Of a stretch of 64,000 nucleotides of DNA, positions 11,238 through 22,502 are shown in pieces. Source of the DNA: Phytophthora sp. 'mugwort' (Eukaryota; Oomycota; Peronosporomycetes; Peronosporales; Peronosporaceae); assembly GCA_033558025.1 (NCBI GenBank), contig JAUCEF010000007.1, positions 10,106,001 to 10,170,000 on the forward strand. The letters run 5' to 3'. The translations under genes and the position numbers were made by a program. The notes beneath the pieces are model-generated. The model saw nothing but the letters and a program-made list of their open reading frames with translations, did not search any database and was not told where the DNA came from. Position 1 is the first letter of the stretch. Each line of letters opens with the position of its first letter.

Positions 11238-12480
11238 GCGTGGACTGTTATGACTACTTTTGTGGAGCGTGCGCGGCGCGACGCCGAGTGCCAGGGCAAG
11301 CACAGGGCAGTTGTGACTTCAGCGATGAAAAATACCTGAAGGAGATGGATGAGACGGGGTTAGCGCCTCTCCATACTTGGTCAGGCCTCCATCACTACAA
11401 TGCTGCACCTCCACTAAACGGCCAGCTTTCGTATGCTCAAGTCGTAGGATGCGTCAGGTACATGCGCGTGAAAAGGATGAACGCAACGCAGTGGACGCAA
11501 TAAAGATATTTGTGCACGAGTTTCCTTTACAGTCCGGGATTAATCAAGATAAGGCTTTAATGTTTGGTCCGACGCTCGATGACGATGTTTTTGTGTGTGT
11601 TGGAAACGGTGAAGACGACAGCTCCGTTGTCATATATGTGATAACGGTCGGCCTTCTCGAGAAAGTGAAGCCCTTTAAACAAGACAAGTGCATAGCCTTT
11701 TTAACATTGTCGCTACGTTCAAGCTCAGCGAAATTGGATACCCCGTCATCACCTGCGGCTTCAGGGACGGCTCGCGGAAATATCACCTGGCAGCAATGTT
11801 TGTCGTGAGCCGGTTGACCCATGCAGAATACGCCGGAGTTTTTGCTGCACTTTTGGGCGTGTATGAAAAGATATTCCACGTGGAGCCTAGAATTGATGCC
11901 GTTTGGGTGATGCTGAGATGCTCAGTACAAATGCCTGCAAGCTACAGCACACTTTCTTGATGCAACGTTTCTCATTTGCTTTTTCCACGTGTTGTACAAC
12001 GTGCGAAAGCGAACTAGACAGCTTGCAGATCACACAGGTGCGCTTAAAGGAATTCTTGTCATGCATTACGCGAAGAGGGGGGGGGGTCTTTTCGAGTACT
12101 ATCAAGTTCTTGATAAGGTCATGTCACATTGGAAAAACATTCGAGTACTGAAGGGGTTCGCAGAATACTTTGAGCGGCAATGGCTCAGTGGTAGGAACTG
12201 GCGATGGCAAGCTTTCCATACTCCGACAGGCTACGCCGCAACCAATAACCCCTGTGAAACGTTTAACGCGAGCGTGAAGCGCCAGGTGATGCGAAAGTTG
12301 TTTGATACTACGCGGCTACTCCGCAAGGCGGCCATCATTGTTGAAGACGTGACGGCAGACAACCTAAACCGTCGATCTCATGTGCAACTGGGCCACCAAC
12401 AATTGTCAAAGCTGCACGGGTATTGGTCCACTCTAGAAGGCTTGCGCTTTTCGAAGGAAACGATCCATCTATTGTGAGAA
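11238..12480 (+). pseudogene. Mutator-like (MULE) transposase copy 1, frameshifted
   Basis: Pieces occur in order on the plus strand: an N-terminal part around 11238-11510; KALMFGPTLDDDVFVCVGNG near 11550; the core FKLSEIGYPVITCG.RDGSRKYHL near 11710; RIDAVMGDAE near 11890-11915, with the catalytic-type DAE; CFFHVLYNVRK near 11980; and a long C-terminal frame (11989-12477) containing GYAATNNPCETFNASVKRQ. Parts are spread over three frames, and a 10-base G tract at 12077-12086 interrupts the text. The same motifs in the same order occur at 42204-43930, so the two are copies of one family. Confidence 0.7.
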
Positions 12481-13800
12481 TTGTCCTCCTTCAGCTAGGA
12501 AACCGATGGTACTACTCAGCAGTTATCGGGTACCAGAGTTCATTCGCACGTTTTTTTTCCTGTAAACCGACAGGAGGCAAGCAACTGGGGAGGCAACAAT
12601 CCCGTTAAGCGTCAGCAAAGCATAAGAACGCTGTGAGGTGGTCTCGCTACATGGCTCATCGAATGAACAAGCCTAAGCTGCTGGGAAGTCAACGTTGCTG
12701 AAAAGACATATGAGTGTCGCTACTTTTCGAAGATGTGATATTGCTGCCGTTTAATCGGAGCCTGGATACTAAGGGGGTAGGAACGTCAGTACGTGAGACA
12801 GCGTGGAAGCATGAAGCTCAAGAATCGCAGGCTACGACAAAAGCCGAAGAACCAGCTTTTAGTGGAGTCACCGACGTAAACCTCGCCGCTAACACCGATG
12901 CATGCCTTCTCGCCAACAACAGCCAAGAAATTCTCGCCATCACAACAAACAACATACCTTTTCGCCACCAACACCGGTGCACGCCTTCTCGTTAACCACT
13001 AGATCTGAAGAGGGATTATCTCCGTCACCTTGGTCCGAACTTGCGACGCCGGCTACTAGAATAGACGAAACAAAATGACAGAGCCTCCAAGGATTGCAGG
13101 TGTATCTCCAGCAATCGCAGGAACGCAGAGATCTGAGGGTACAATCTATCCAACAACGACGTTCAGCCCGAACAGCTACCACGAGCAGCATCAGACCTCC
13201 TACGAATTTCAATCATGGCATTCTCAGCTGCTACTGGGCCAATCCATCATTAGAGCGACTCAGCACCAATGCATCCGAATTTGTCGTCTAAAAGCTGCGT
13301 TCGCGAACCTGTGCGCCAGGTGCAGCCATGGACCCATCATGATATAGTACAACACACGTCCGAACGCATGGACATTATGGAAGAACGAGAGCCAGTAATT
13401 GACAGCGCCCGAGCTCATGTTTGTAACCCAATAAGGCCAGGGCGTCCTCCAAATAATTAAACGAGCATTAGAGATCCAGTATCTCTTAAACTAACCCGTT
13501 AGTACACCTTTCCTCACTCATATCACTTCAATATCTCCAAAATAATCCGAGCTTGGTTCAAATTAATATGATCGCTCTTCATTACAACACGGCGCTGGCG
13601 CACATTAATCTGACTGTACTTCAGATTCCTTCGCTTTCTAATTTATATATAGATTTCCCGTCAAATCGTCGGCGTCTGAGGCTTACCTTTTCGCGGAAAC
13701 GGGTGCATTCCACACACCAAATTGTCTTAGTTTTACTATAGAAGATATCGCCATCCAGATTTTCCGAGCAATCGTCAGGGGTCGCCGCCTACGAAAACAG
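12481..13800. other. MULE-1 3' tail and unassigned sequence
   Basis: At 12640-12700 the plus strand reads VRWSRYMAHRMN, matching VKWSTRRAHRMN at the end of MULE-2 (43860-43900), so the family C terminus reaches about 12700. Beyond it, two short imperfect repeats (ACACCGATGCATGCC / ACACCGGTGCACGCC, near 12890 and 12970) and several short frames have no recognised homology. Confidence 0.45.
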
Positions 13801-13809
13801 CGTTAGCTT

Positions 13810-15660
13810 ATTGGGCATGAGTCGAAAAAAACAACTGATAACAAGTAGCAATGGAAGCTCGCCCCAGGAGCGCATCACCAGCCAAACTCATGTCGAAGCA
13901 ATACGCAATGCGTGTGTAGCGATACAAACGAGGGGCAATGAAACCCTCTCCAAGACGGACAAGAATACGTTTTTCTTTATGACAACGGCGATATCAATCT
14001 AGCCCAGTTCATATCTTCGTTTTCTGAGAAGTTCCTTGTGTATAAAGCGATTATATGAAGACGGGCACGCTGAGCGGATATCCCAGCGCTATTAAGGACC
14101 ACTTCCGTGTGAAAAGAGTCAAATCACTTCCGTGTGAAAAGAGTCAAATTACCACCGGAGTATGGCGACGGCATGGCCCAGCTTTTTTCTGGTATAAGGC
14201 GAATTGAGGCTGAGCATGACCAGTCCAGCGCCCCCAAGACTTCTGGAAAGCAACCTCTCACTTACTCGCTCTATAAATCTCTCTGCAACTCGACTTTTGC
14301 GGCTAACGATGGTGGATTCTCGCATCTCTTTTTGACTTCGCAGTGGAATTTTTATGTACCGCTCAATGTCTGTGCAAACTGTCCAGACACAGCATCTCGT
14401 GGAGAAAGATGATAGCGTTTGTGTCATATTTGTAAAGACGTAGACTAACCAGGAAGGCTCTGGGCTCAGAGACCCGCGCCATGTATATGGCAATCCGCTA
14501 CTTCCATCGGCCTGTTGGTGACTGTTCTGGCAATTTATCTCGCGTGTCATCCTCCGCTGCAGCCAGGATCTTGTTCCCTGGCTCTAATCAGAAATTACGG
14601 TTTGGTAAAGCATTGACTACAGTACCGGTGGTCCATCAATTATAAGTGTTTGTCTCCGCTGTGGTGGAGCCTTGGCGGCGTTCAGGATCGATACTTTCGC
14701 TATGAAGCCGCCGGTGACCAATTCTTGGGCCGTGTAGTGGCTGGCCTACCTCTAAATGACTCTAAGTTTGCTACACTACCACCTCATTTTCGCAATATTT
14801 CTGACTGTAACGTGGATTTCGGTGTGCGGACGATGTTTCCCAGCCTTGTTGATGAATCCAATCTATCTGGGATATTACGTCTGTCTCTCGCATCGCTTGT
14901 TTATCACGCACAATATCTACAACAGCACCTATCAACGATATATCCGTTACTATCAACTCCTCTTTTCACAAGTTCATCCGTCCTCGGCAGTCTGAGTGTA
15001 AATGTGGAGGCTGGTGAATCCGTCTGTATGAAACCAAGTGGCATTCCACCCTATATAGAGCTGTACAAGAAACTAGATCGACAATAACGATCAATCGATG
15101 AGCTCCCCAGCAGGCTCGAGGAAAGGATGGGGGCTGTGTTGGAGAAGAAAGGGGTAGCAGCCGGTAATACTACAAGAGATCTGTTCAGAGATGAAATACG
15201 AGCACTGCTAGATTAAGCGCGTCTACGCCGCAACGCATCGCAGGATTTGCCTGCCCCACCTCAGCAACCAGTCTGCCACTATCATGCGTGGGCGGCAAAT
15301 TTCTTGTGCTTCCTCAAAATTTCCAATTTCCGAGCAATGACCCGCTGGGTGCCTGGCTGTTGTGATGGTTCGGCAACCAGCGGCTGAAGTACCCCCCGTA
15401 CAAAAGCATTTCGTCTGATGATCTTGGTACACCACAAAAGAAAGCGACCTTGTCTGGATGGCCAATCATGATGCGATACATAATCAATGGAATTGAAGCA
15501 AAGCTCGAAATACTTTTGTCCGTTATACTCGACGAAAATCACGCGATTCAGCTGTTCAACATGGGGTACGAAACGCTTAGATTAAAGCCAAGCAAGAGGA
15601 AGCGTAGAGCCGGTCAGCTCAAGCTTACTACAGTCCTGCGACTTGCTCGACAACGCAAAT
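13810..15660 (+). pseudogene. Crypton-type tyrosine recombinase, degenerate
   Basis: Conserved pieces run along the plus strand. INLAQFISSFSEKFLVYKAI (13990-14050) is followed by the KLPPEYGDGMAQLFSGIRRI frame (14134-14412) and GGFSHLFLTSQWN. Next come GSGLRDPRHVYGNPLLPS (14460) and QKLRFGKALT (14590). The C-terminal catalytic segment is GGVQDRYFRYEAAGDQF with AGLP (14680-14750). A downstream domain shows PSNDPLGAWLLWWFGNQ and YPPYKSISSDDLGTP (15340-15430). This layout fits oomycete Cryptons, which integrate with a tyrosine recombinase. The HxxR motif expected between 14600 and 14670 is missing, apparently by deletion, while the tyrosine-bearing DRYFRYE remains. Several stops confirm inactivity. 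Confidence 0.65.
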
Positions 15661-15889
15661 GTGGCCTGGAATCATCGAGAAACGCAGCACCTATATCACG
15701 CAAACATCGCAAAGCTTCGGTGTCAGACAACCCCGGCAACGTTATCAGCGCACCTGCAACTCCATCATATCGCTCACCTGCGCGCCCGATGACGCGCGCG
15801 CCTATTTCACAGGCTAGCCATGGAACAGCACAAGATGGTAGTAGCTCTTTCCCAGAGGAGCTGTCGTCGCCAGTTCCGTGGCTTTAGAC

Positions 15890-16590
15890 ACCACGTCCAA
15901 GCTCAACGGCCGCTTCTACATCTTCGTTAGCGCCACCCCTTCCGAGATTGAGTGGCCCACGCGCTTTTCTATCTGGGCTTCACTACCGATAATCTCCACC
16001 CTCGTGAGCTGATGGCAGGGCTCCGAGTCGCCCAAAGGGGATGCTCACTGCTAGCGGCGCGGCAATACCATCGAGTGTATTGCTGACGTACATGTACAAA
16101 CAGTCGAAAGGGTTAGCTGGCAGAGTAACAAGTGTACCGAGTATATGACTGCGTACCTGCCTTCAGTCCCATGGCGAGCGAAGTGGAGTGCTCCGCAGCA
16201 GCTCAAAATGCGATGTGAGCTCGAGGGTTGCTTGATTTCATCCAATCACAATCCTTTTTCTATTGTCGCAGGATGGCTCTTACGTTTTCTCAAGTCAATT
16301 GAATAATTTGACCTTGTGGGGCAAATTATTGTGCGTGTGCGTTCACATTAAACAAACCGCCAGTATGGTTCACACTAAACGACCCGCGGTTCGTATTAAA
16401 CTGACAGCCAAACCGGTTTACATTAAACGAACCGCTAGACCAAGGGTCCAGCTCACCGCTCGTTCGTTGACACCCCCGCCCCTCTTTCGACAGAGCCACG
16501 GGGCAGCATCATCAATGGACCGCTGGCGAAGCAGTACGTCAGCTTGGGGAACCGAAACTGACCCTTACAAGCTGGAAGAATAAGTACTGG
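15890..16590. other. Spacer with short repeats, no gene recognised
   Basis: Apart from the degenerate repeat at 16341-16440, I see only short frames without motifs. It may be the 5' flank of the C48 protease repeat that follows. Confidence 0.4.
16341..16440. repeat. Degenerate short tandem repeat, about 4 units
   Basis: Four related units of about 21-28 bp follow the pattern TTCACATTAAACAAACCGCC, TTCACACTAAACGACCCGCG, TTCGTATTAAACTGACAGCC and TTTACATTAAACGAACCGCT. ATTAAAC/ACTAAAC spaced by CG-rich segments is the shared core. Confidence 0.6.
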
Positions 16591-16593
16591 AAT

Positions 16594-17870
16594 ATGGCGG
16601 AGCAGCCACCAGATATCGGGGAGCGCAGCCCTGCCAAGGGAGGAGGCCGCAAGTACCGCATGACCTTTTCTGAGCTGGACGCTATCACCTTCTACGGTGG
16701 TTGCTTGCGCGAGAACGGGAAGGTTTCGCTTGCTGAAATGGTGACACAATGTACCAAAATACCCGAATTTGCCATGTTGAAGAAACAGTACCCAGCGCTC
16801 TCGCGTTCAACGCTTTATGAACCGCTATAATCCAAACCGGGCGCAGGCAGAGGTTGTACGAGCAGCCGTCAAGACAAATCAAGCCGTTGGCAACACTGGA
16901 GAATCAACGGTCGCGGGCAAGACGAAAAATCATCAGCTGACACCGCCAAATGCCGCAGCGCGCAGCAGCAGCAGCCCCAACAAGATCAGATGCGAATCAG
17001 ATGTGGCACATGACGTGGCTAAGGATGAAGGTGAGCAAGAAGAGCCCGAGGTTGTGTATTATCGACGCCTGGTGATGAAAATCGGCGTGTCTGAAGATTT
17101 GACGAGCGTGAAGGACGGAACTATGCTTAGAAACGCGATAGTTAACTGGTGCATTTTAAGATATGCACCAAGGACGCCAGGGGTTGTAATCCCGTTGGGA
17201 TCCGCCGTGTTCGTCGAGATCAACTCCTCGTATTCTGCTTGCCAGCCAGATGATAAACGGGCGAGATGGAACTGGGATGGATATCGCTTCATTTTGCTGT
17301 CAGTCGTCCTCGATGTTCACAGGCGTTTGCTCGTGATCGAGCGTGGAGATGCTGGTAAAAGGGTGTTTTACAACATGAACTCTGTGCAGCGTGTTTACAA
17401 CCCCGAGTATCTGTTTTCTGTATTGCAGTGGGTTTTCTCCGCCATGAACCCAAGCAAGGAAGCGCTCCTCGAGACTCGAGCATTTCCCTACGTGTCCAAA
17501 CCTCGTCAAGCGAATCGATTTGACTGCGGTATCTACATGCCGCACTACCTCTACAAGATAAATCCTACGTGGACAAGCACGTGCCGCATCGTTGTCGGAG
17601 ACCATGAGCCTGCTGACGACGGGTTCCTTCGATGCTGCCTCCGCAATGAAGGAACCCGCTGCCTCCGCAGCATCGAAGGAACCCGTCGTCAGCAGGGTCC
17701 GCCGTCAGCAGGCTCTGTTTCGAAAGCGAGACCTTCTTTGTTGAATGACCTATCGAACTGCATAACGTTTGCGATAATATACCTCTCGTTTCTCATTCTG
17801 CACGCCCAGCGTTTGAATTGTTACATGCAGCTACCGAGTAATAAAATTCGCTGCTCATGACCGTTTAACA
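16594..17870 (+). pseudogene. C48 (Ulp1-like) cysteine protease domain protein, repeat-associated
   Basis: A first frame (16594-16830) has a helical segment starting GGGRKYRMTFSELDAI. A frameshift near 16825 leads to a 347-codon frame (16817-17860). In the second frame the protease-like fold shows as RNAIVNWCILRYAP, then GYRFILLSVVLDVHRRLLVI, then QANRFDCGIYMPHYLY near 17510-17560. Q..N..DCG is the oxyanion glutamine plus nucleophilic cysteine pattern of Ulp1 proteases. The usual catalytic HW before the hydrophobic strand reads YRF, and the usual D after it reads NMNS, so activity is doubtful. Such domains often sit in oomycete DNA transposons. Codons after about 17608 are replaced by a hairpin. 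Confidence 0.55.
17609..17696. repeat. Perfect 30-bp inverted repeat (hairpin)
   Basis: Arm 17609-17638 starts CCTGCTGACGACGGGTTCC. Arm 17667-17696 is its exact reverse complement. The 28-base loop contains another partial copy of the GAAGGAACCC core, so the structure looks like a fold-back duplication inside the C48 protease frame. Confidence 0.9.
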
Positions 17871-18440
17871 AACAATGGACGCCGTATTCAGGAGCACAAT
17901 AGTGTGAACAGCACCCTGCTCTTCGATGAGCATAGAATGCTGCCTTGTCAATGCGGCGCGAGTGTCCGCATTCTGCTCGCTGAGGAGCCTTCAGTGCTGC
18001 CTGTCCATGCCGTTTTGGTTTGGGTCCGTTTGAAATATTGGTTGTGATCTCAATGCGTTTTGGTATTGTAGTTTACTCGCAACGTAGCTATTGAGACGAA
18101 CTATATATCAATTGGTAGAGTATTTCGTTTTCACCGAAAATGACTGATTTGAGATATCGATTTTAAGAGGATCATCCGTATTAGATAGAGTAGGTTAATG
18201 AATTTTAATCAGTGTTCCCGAGTACAATTATATATGAATGAATTTTAATCAGTGTTCTCGAGTACGCAACTATATAAGAACTATATTGTACCGGCCAAAT
18301 GGGATCGGTCATTTGCAAAATCTGTCGATAGACGATGTGACCTCGTGTCCTCCGCACGCAACCAATCACAATCAAATAAGTGGCATTCGCTGCCGTGGAC
18401 GCAGAGACTGCGGTGGGTCTTTGTTTCATTGGATTCTGTT
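17871..18440. other. AT-rich spacer, no gene recognised
   Basis: Contains the direct duplication at 18197-18265 and AT-rich palindromic text. It probably includes the 5' end of the IS630-like element, but I could not pair its ends. Confidence 0.4.
18197..18265. repeat. Direct repeat, 29 bp x2, 40-bp period
   Basis: AATGAATTTTAATCAGTGTT plus CCGAGTAC / CTCGAGTAC occurs at 18197 and again at 18237 with one substitution. Confidence 0.8.
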
Positions 18441-18445
18441 CATTA

Positions 18446-19820
18446 TCCATGTCGCGAGAGATGCCGAAGCACGTCTTAACTGCCGCAGGAAAATACCAAA
18501 TCGTGCGACTTCACCGCACGTTGAAGGCCGAGCTGGATCAAGAGGCTCACCGCAAGGGTCATACGCTACGCGAGCTGGTCAAGAAGTCAACGGGCTACGC
18601 GTACAGCACGATCTCGTTTGTGTTGGCCCACTGGAACAAGCACCACGATCCTCTCTTCACCAGCACCTTCGGCAATCGGGGCCATCACCAACAGTCCGGT
18701 TTTGAAAAACTACGAGCCCGAAATTCGAAAAATAGCTTCGGACCGTAATTTAAATCAGGAGCCCACCAATGTCGCGCACGTCGTTGACGAGCTACAAACT
18801 GTGACAGATTGGCTGTGCCGCTACGGACGATGCGCCGCGTGGCGAAGCGATTGGGTTCGCGTACGATACGGGACAGAAGCGAAACATCGCCGCCGACGCT
18901 GCCGGCACGGTTAAGTTCCGTGAGGAGTACTTGCTCAAGAAGGTTGCGAACCGCGGCCATCACCACAATCCTCGCAGGCCGGAGGTGTTTCTCGACGAGA
19001 GCTACGTGAATGAGCACCAGTAGCCTCTCGGTCGTGGCTACCAGCCGATCGTATTCGCTACGCTAAGAGCGTCAAAGTCCGCCAATTTTGCATTGTTGGT
19101 GCTGGCGTGCTGCACCCCAAGAACGGGGGGGGGGGGGGGTGCATGGCAACTGGGTGAAGAACTCCCTGGAGTTTTGGCAGTCCGACCTGGCTGCGTCTGT
19201 ACAGCAGGACTACCACGGCAACTTCGACAGCGACACATTCGAGGACTGGTCCACGAAGCTGTGCCAAACGCTGAAGCACTACTATGGCGAGTGCAACATA
19301 GTGATGGATGGCGCCAGCTATCATTTCCGCATCATTCAGCCCTCCCCGAAAAAGGGCTGGAAAAAGCAGCGAATTCTGCTCTGGCTACTTGGGCACGGCA
19401 TACCACGGGGAACTGACACTAGGAACACGACGCTCTTGAAGCTTGACGCCGCAGCCAAGCCCAAGACTAACTACGCAGCCAACGTGATCGCCCGAGAGTA
19501 TGACCATTTCCTGTTCTACCCCCCCCCATATCACCTCGAGCCAATTGAGGTGATATGGGGGGGGGGTCGTGAAGAACCGTATTGCTGTTGCATCCGCCAA
19601 GTCAATGGCTGAAGGAGAATCTTGGCAATTCTCTCAACAAAGGGTCGAGTCGCACGTGGCTAGGAGTGTATCGCAAGGTCCAGAATAAAGAGGACAAGGA
19701 CATGATTAAGGTGCGCGAAGAGCAGACAAAACGCAGAGAGATGGAGGAGGCCCATACTGAAGTGGTAGATGACGCTGCAGTGGAGCAGACGACGGAGGCG
19801 TACATATTCCAGTGTTAATA
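18446..19820 (+). pseudogene. IS630/Tc1-type (DDE_3) transposase, degenerate
   Basis: The 18380-18748 frame reads MSREMPKHVLTAAGKYQI from its second methionine, then a helix-turn-helix-like region with TGYAYSTISFVL. After frameshifts, RPEVFLDESYVNEHQ (near 18980-19020) supplies the first catalytic Asp (F-L-D-E-S). The frame 19088-19612 continues with DYHGNFDSDTFEDW, NIVMDGASYHF (second Asp) and YPPPYHLEPIEVIWG (catalytic Glu in P-I-E-V-I-W). A C-terminal piece, SRTWLGVYRKVQNKEDKDMI, ends near 19820. The D-D-E order fits the IS630-Tc1 superfamily. A 15-base G tract (19125-19139) and C/G tracts at 19519-19566 disrupt the frame. Confidence 0.65.
19519..19565. repeat. 19-bp inverted repeat with C/G tract arms
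   Basis: CCCCCCCCCATATCACCTC (19519-19537) pairs with GAGGTGATATGGGGGGGGG (19547-19565) around a 9-base loop. It lies exactly at the catalytic Glu segment of the IS630-like transposase. Confidence 0.85.
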
Positions 19821-20170
19821 AAAGCTTTTGATAGGTACGCTCCTCATGCAGGTACCGAGTATAAGAGTGCATATAAATGCGTAATTTATTGCCAAAAGCA
19901 GCTGGGCTCACAACATATCCTCTCACGTCAAGACGACGAAAATTGGCTTTTGACGAATGGAAATCTTGAGCGAGGTCCAGCATGCCGTGTACTGGTCCTT
20001 TAAAGTTTTGTCTGGACCTATTAAAAGCTCACCTGGCAAACTTTCACGTAAAAAAAAACCATCCAAAATTTCGGTCATGGACAAAAGTTACGAGTGATTC
20101 AACTCGGTGACCGATCCCATTTGGCTGGTACAATAGCAATGTACAGAACGATATAATTAATAACTAAATT
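19821..20170. other. Spacer, no gene recognised
   Basis: Short frames only. It lies between the IS630-like and hAT-2 remnants, and terminal repeats of neither could be paired here. Confidence 0.4.
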
Positions 20171-20189
20171 AACTCTAGTTACGGCGGTG

Positions 20190-22185
20190 CTGCTCGGATC
20201 GGATCTCATCGACCACCAACACATCCCAAAACGAGCGGTTGTACATCAAGTACATCACCTTCTCGAGCAATGAGACGTCCATGCCCTCGCATAGATCGGA
20301 TACACCAGCTTCACGCTCGAGAAGAACCGCTCGCATTCGTTTGATGTCGGCGGGATGAAGGCCATGTCAACGTACAGCGAACGTCTGGGGGCCTTTCGTT
20401 TGGTGAAGGCGCTTGCGACGAAGGAAAATTCTGGCGAAACCCTGTGGCGGATTCTGGGTTACGCCAGCTTCCGCCGCCAGACATGAGACCAAAAGACTTA
20501 ACGAACAGACAGTGAGCGACCTGGTGTAATCATATCAATCACAGACGAAGTCGTGCCTGACTCTGATGCATCAAGGTCAGTACGCTTCATTGGCGATGGC
20601 AGATCCAGACATCTGGACCTGACCAAACTTTTATGGATATTGTAGAACAGGTCGCCAGAGATCCAAGTGGAATCTCTGGATGTCTTGCACGTTATCTTTC
20701 ATGCTGCCATCAGCTTGAAAGTTTTATATCATTGAGAAGGATGGATGGTGACGACTGTCCATACCTCTCACTTTTCAATCTGCTAGTTACATCACAAACA
20801 TTACTAATACACTAGGCTACAAGTTTCCAGCAGGATCGCCACCTGCCCTGCGTTTGGATTTGTTTCAACCTCCGGAAAACAGCACAAACCTCTTCGTGGC
20901 AAGTGGCAGTGGTCTTGAACGGAGTGCACGCCTGGCGTTCAGCGACAGTAAGCGTCTTGTGGCGCTGAAGCTTCACAACGCCTGAATCGAGATCAGGATA
21001 GTTGACGATCCGCGCTTGAGGTCCGAGTCAATTTTTCATTTCAGGGCAATTTCGGATGACGTGATCAAAACGTCGTCGCGCACTGGAAAGCGTGAGCGTC
21101 GCATTTTGTAACATTTTTGTGACGGCTTCAAACTTCTGCATGTGTGCAAGAAAATATTTCACACGCTCATTGTCGTTCCGACGAAAGAGCAACGGCTGCA
21201 AATCGTACTCGACCAGGACACCGTGGCCCAGCGAGTTGAGAGCGGGCTATACATCGACATAGCGATCGAGCATAGCATACGTGCTCGACCACCGCGTGTC
21301 TTTGCGAATCAGCGTGGCCTTTTTGTACACACGCCGTAGTAAAGTATGCCCTTTGATTGAGCGTAGTCTCGTCATGAGCATATGGACCTTGGCGAGCAGC
21401 TGCTCGTCTGACTTGAGGTAATCTTGTACCGCGAGATTAAAACGGTGGCTGGCACATCCGGCTAGCGGAATGCCACCCTGCTTATTGCTGATGTACTGAT
21501 TGACAGAACAGTTGTCGCCAACCATGACAACCACCACGTCCCACGGCTTGCCCTACCGCGTGAGCATGTCTGCGACCAAATCGAACAGAATCTGGGCGCT
21601 GAGGTCCTCCTCATTGTCCAGAGGAAAGAAAGCGAAGAGGACAAACTCACGGCTAGCACAGTCGAGGTCGTCATAGTAGGCGTCCGAAGTCGGAGTCGTA
21701 GGTGCCGTGCCGTTGTCGTAGACCGCGAAAATGCCCAAAACGTGGCGGCCACCGTCACTCCATCCGTCCAAGACGTGGCCAAACTTGGCAGGCAACGCCG
21801 CGGCAACCTTTGCTTCAGCCTTGGCAGCAACCAAGTACAGGTAATGCACCACCGTCTCTTCGCTAATGCCGAAAAGGTTAGCGTTGAGCCGCGCCAACTT
21901 TCGCTCGACGAACGAGAGCGGAAGCCGCTCCATAATCAGCCACTCGAGCCACCGAAAGGTGTCACGGCTACTTGTGTTGACCACACGAAGTAGCAGAGGG
22001 TTGCGACGCCTGGCGGCTTCTTGGGCGCCCGCCTCGTACGTGGGGTGGTGGCGCTTCAGATGATTGAGGATGTTGGTGTAGCCGTGGGTGCTGAAGTAGG
22101 TCTTGTTGCACGTCGTGCACAGGTACTTGCCGTCCACCCTCTCAGAGAAGAGGAGAGTGCAGATGTCCTTGGTGGAGAGCGACAT
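20190..22185 (-). pseudogene. hAT transposase copy 2, degenerate
   Basis: Read from 22185 leftwards: a BED zinc finger (CTTCNKTYFSTHGYTNILNH, residues about 20-40); RDTFRWLEWLIMERLPLSFV; HVLDGWSDGGRHVLGIFAVY (RNase H-like core) within a 210-codon frame; a stop at 21553; then DNCSVNQYISNKQGGIPLAG and CASHRFNLAVQ in the next frame. DTRWSSTYAMLDRY follows, then IVNYPDLDSGVVKLQ near 20990. Finally AFIPPTSNECERFFSSVKLV near 20330 is the C-terminal hAT dimerisation motif. Order and motifs match hAT-3 at 53177-54950, so both belong to one family. Region 20460-20850 looks unrelated and may be an insertion. Confidence 0.75.
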
Positions 22186-22500
22186 GAAGGCGGTGCTTGC
22201 TGGCTATGATGGTGGTGAGAAGAGCTCTTGTTGATAGACAGTAGAAATCAGAATGAGCTTAGAGGCGGCCAGATAGACTGCCGGTGCGTGTGAAACACCG
22301 ATAGGCGCGAATTGCGGAGGAGCTGCCAACACGATGGCTCAAAACTAAAAGAAAATCCATAATGAATAGCTTCTCAATAATTAATAACCGCGTTTATTAA
22401 CTAGTACATTCTGAGAATAACTATTTTTAATTACCGTAGGTAGATGTATTATAAACGATCTGTCTCAGATAAAGGTGCGTTTATGCTTAATCTTTTCCCG
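22186..22500. other. Spacer between hAT-2 and the ADP-ribosylglycohydrolase gene
   Basis: AT-rich in its right half. ACATTCTGAGAATAAC near 22406 loosely resembles an initiator, but the match is too weak to call as a promoter. Confidence 0.4.
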
Positions 22501-22502
22501 TC

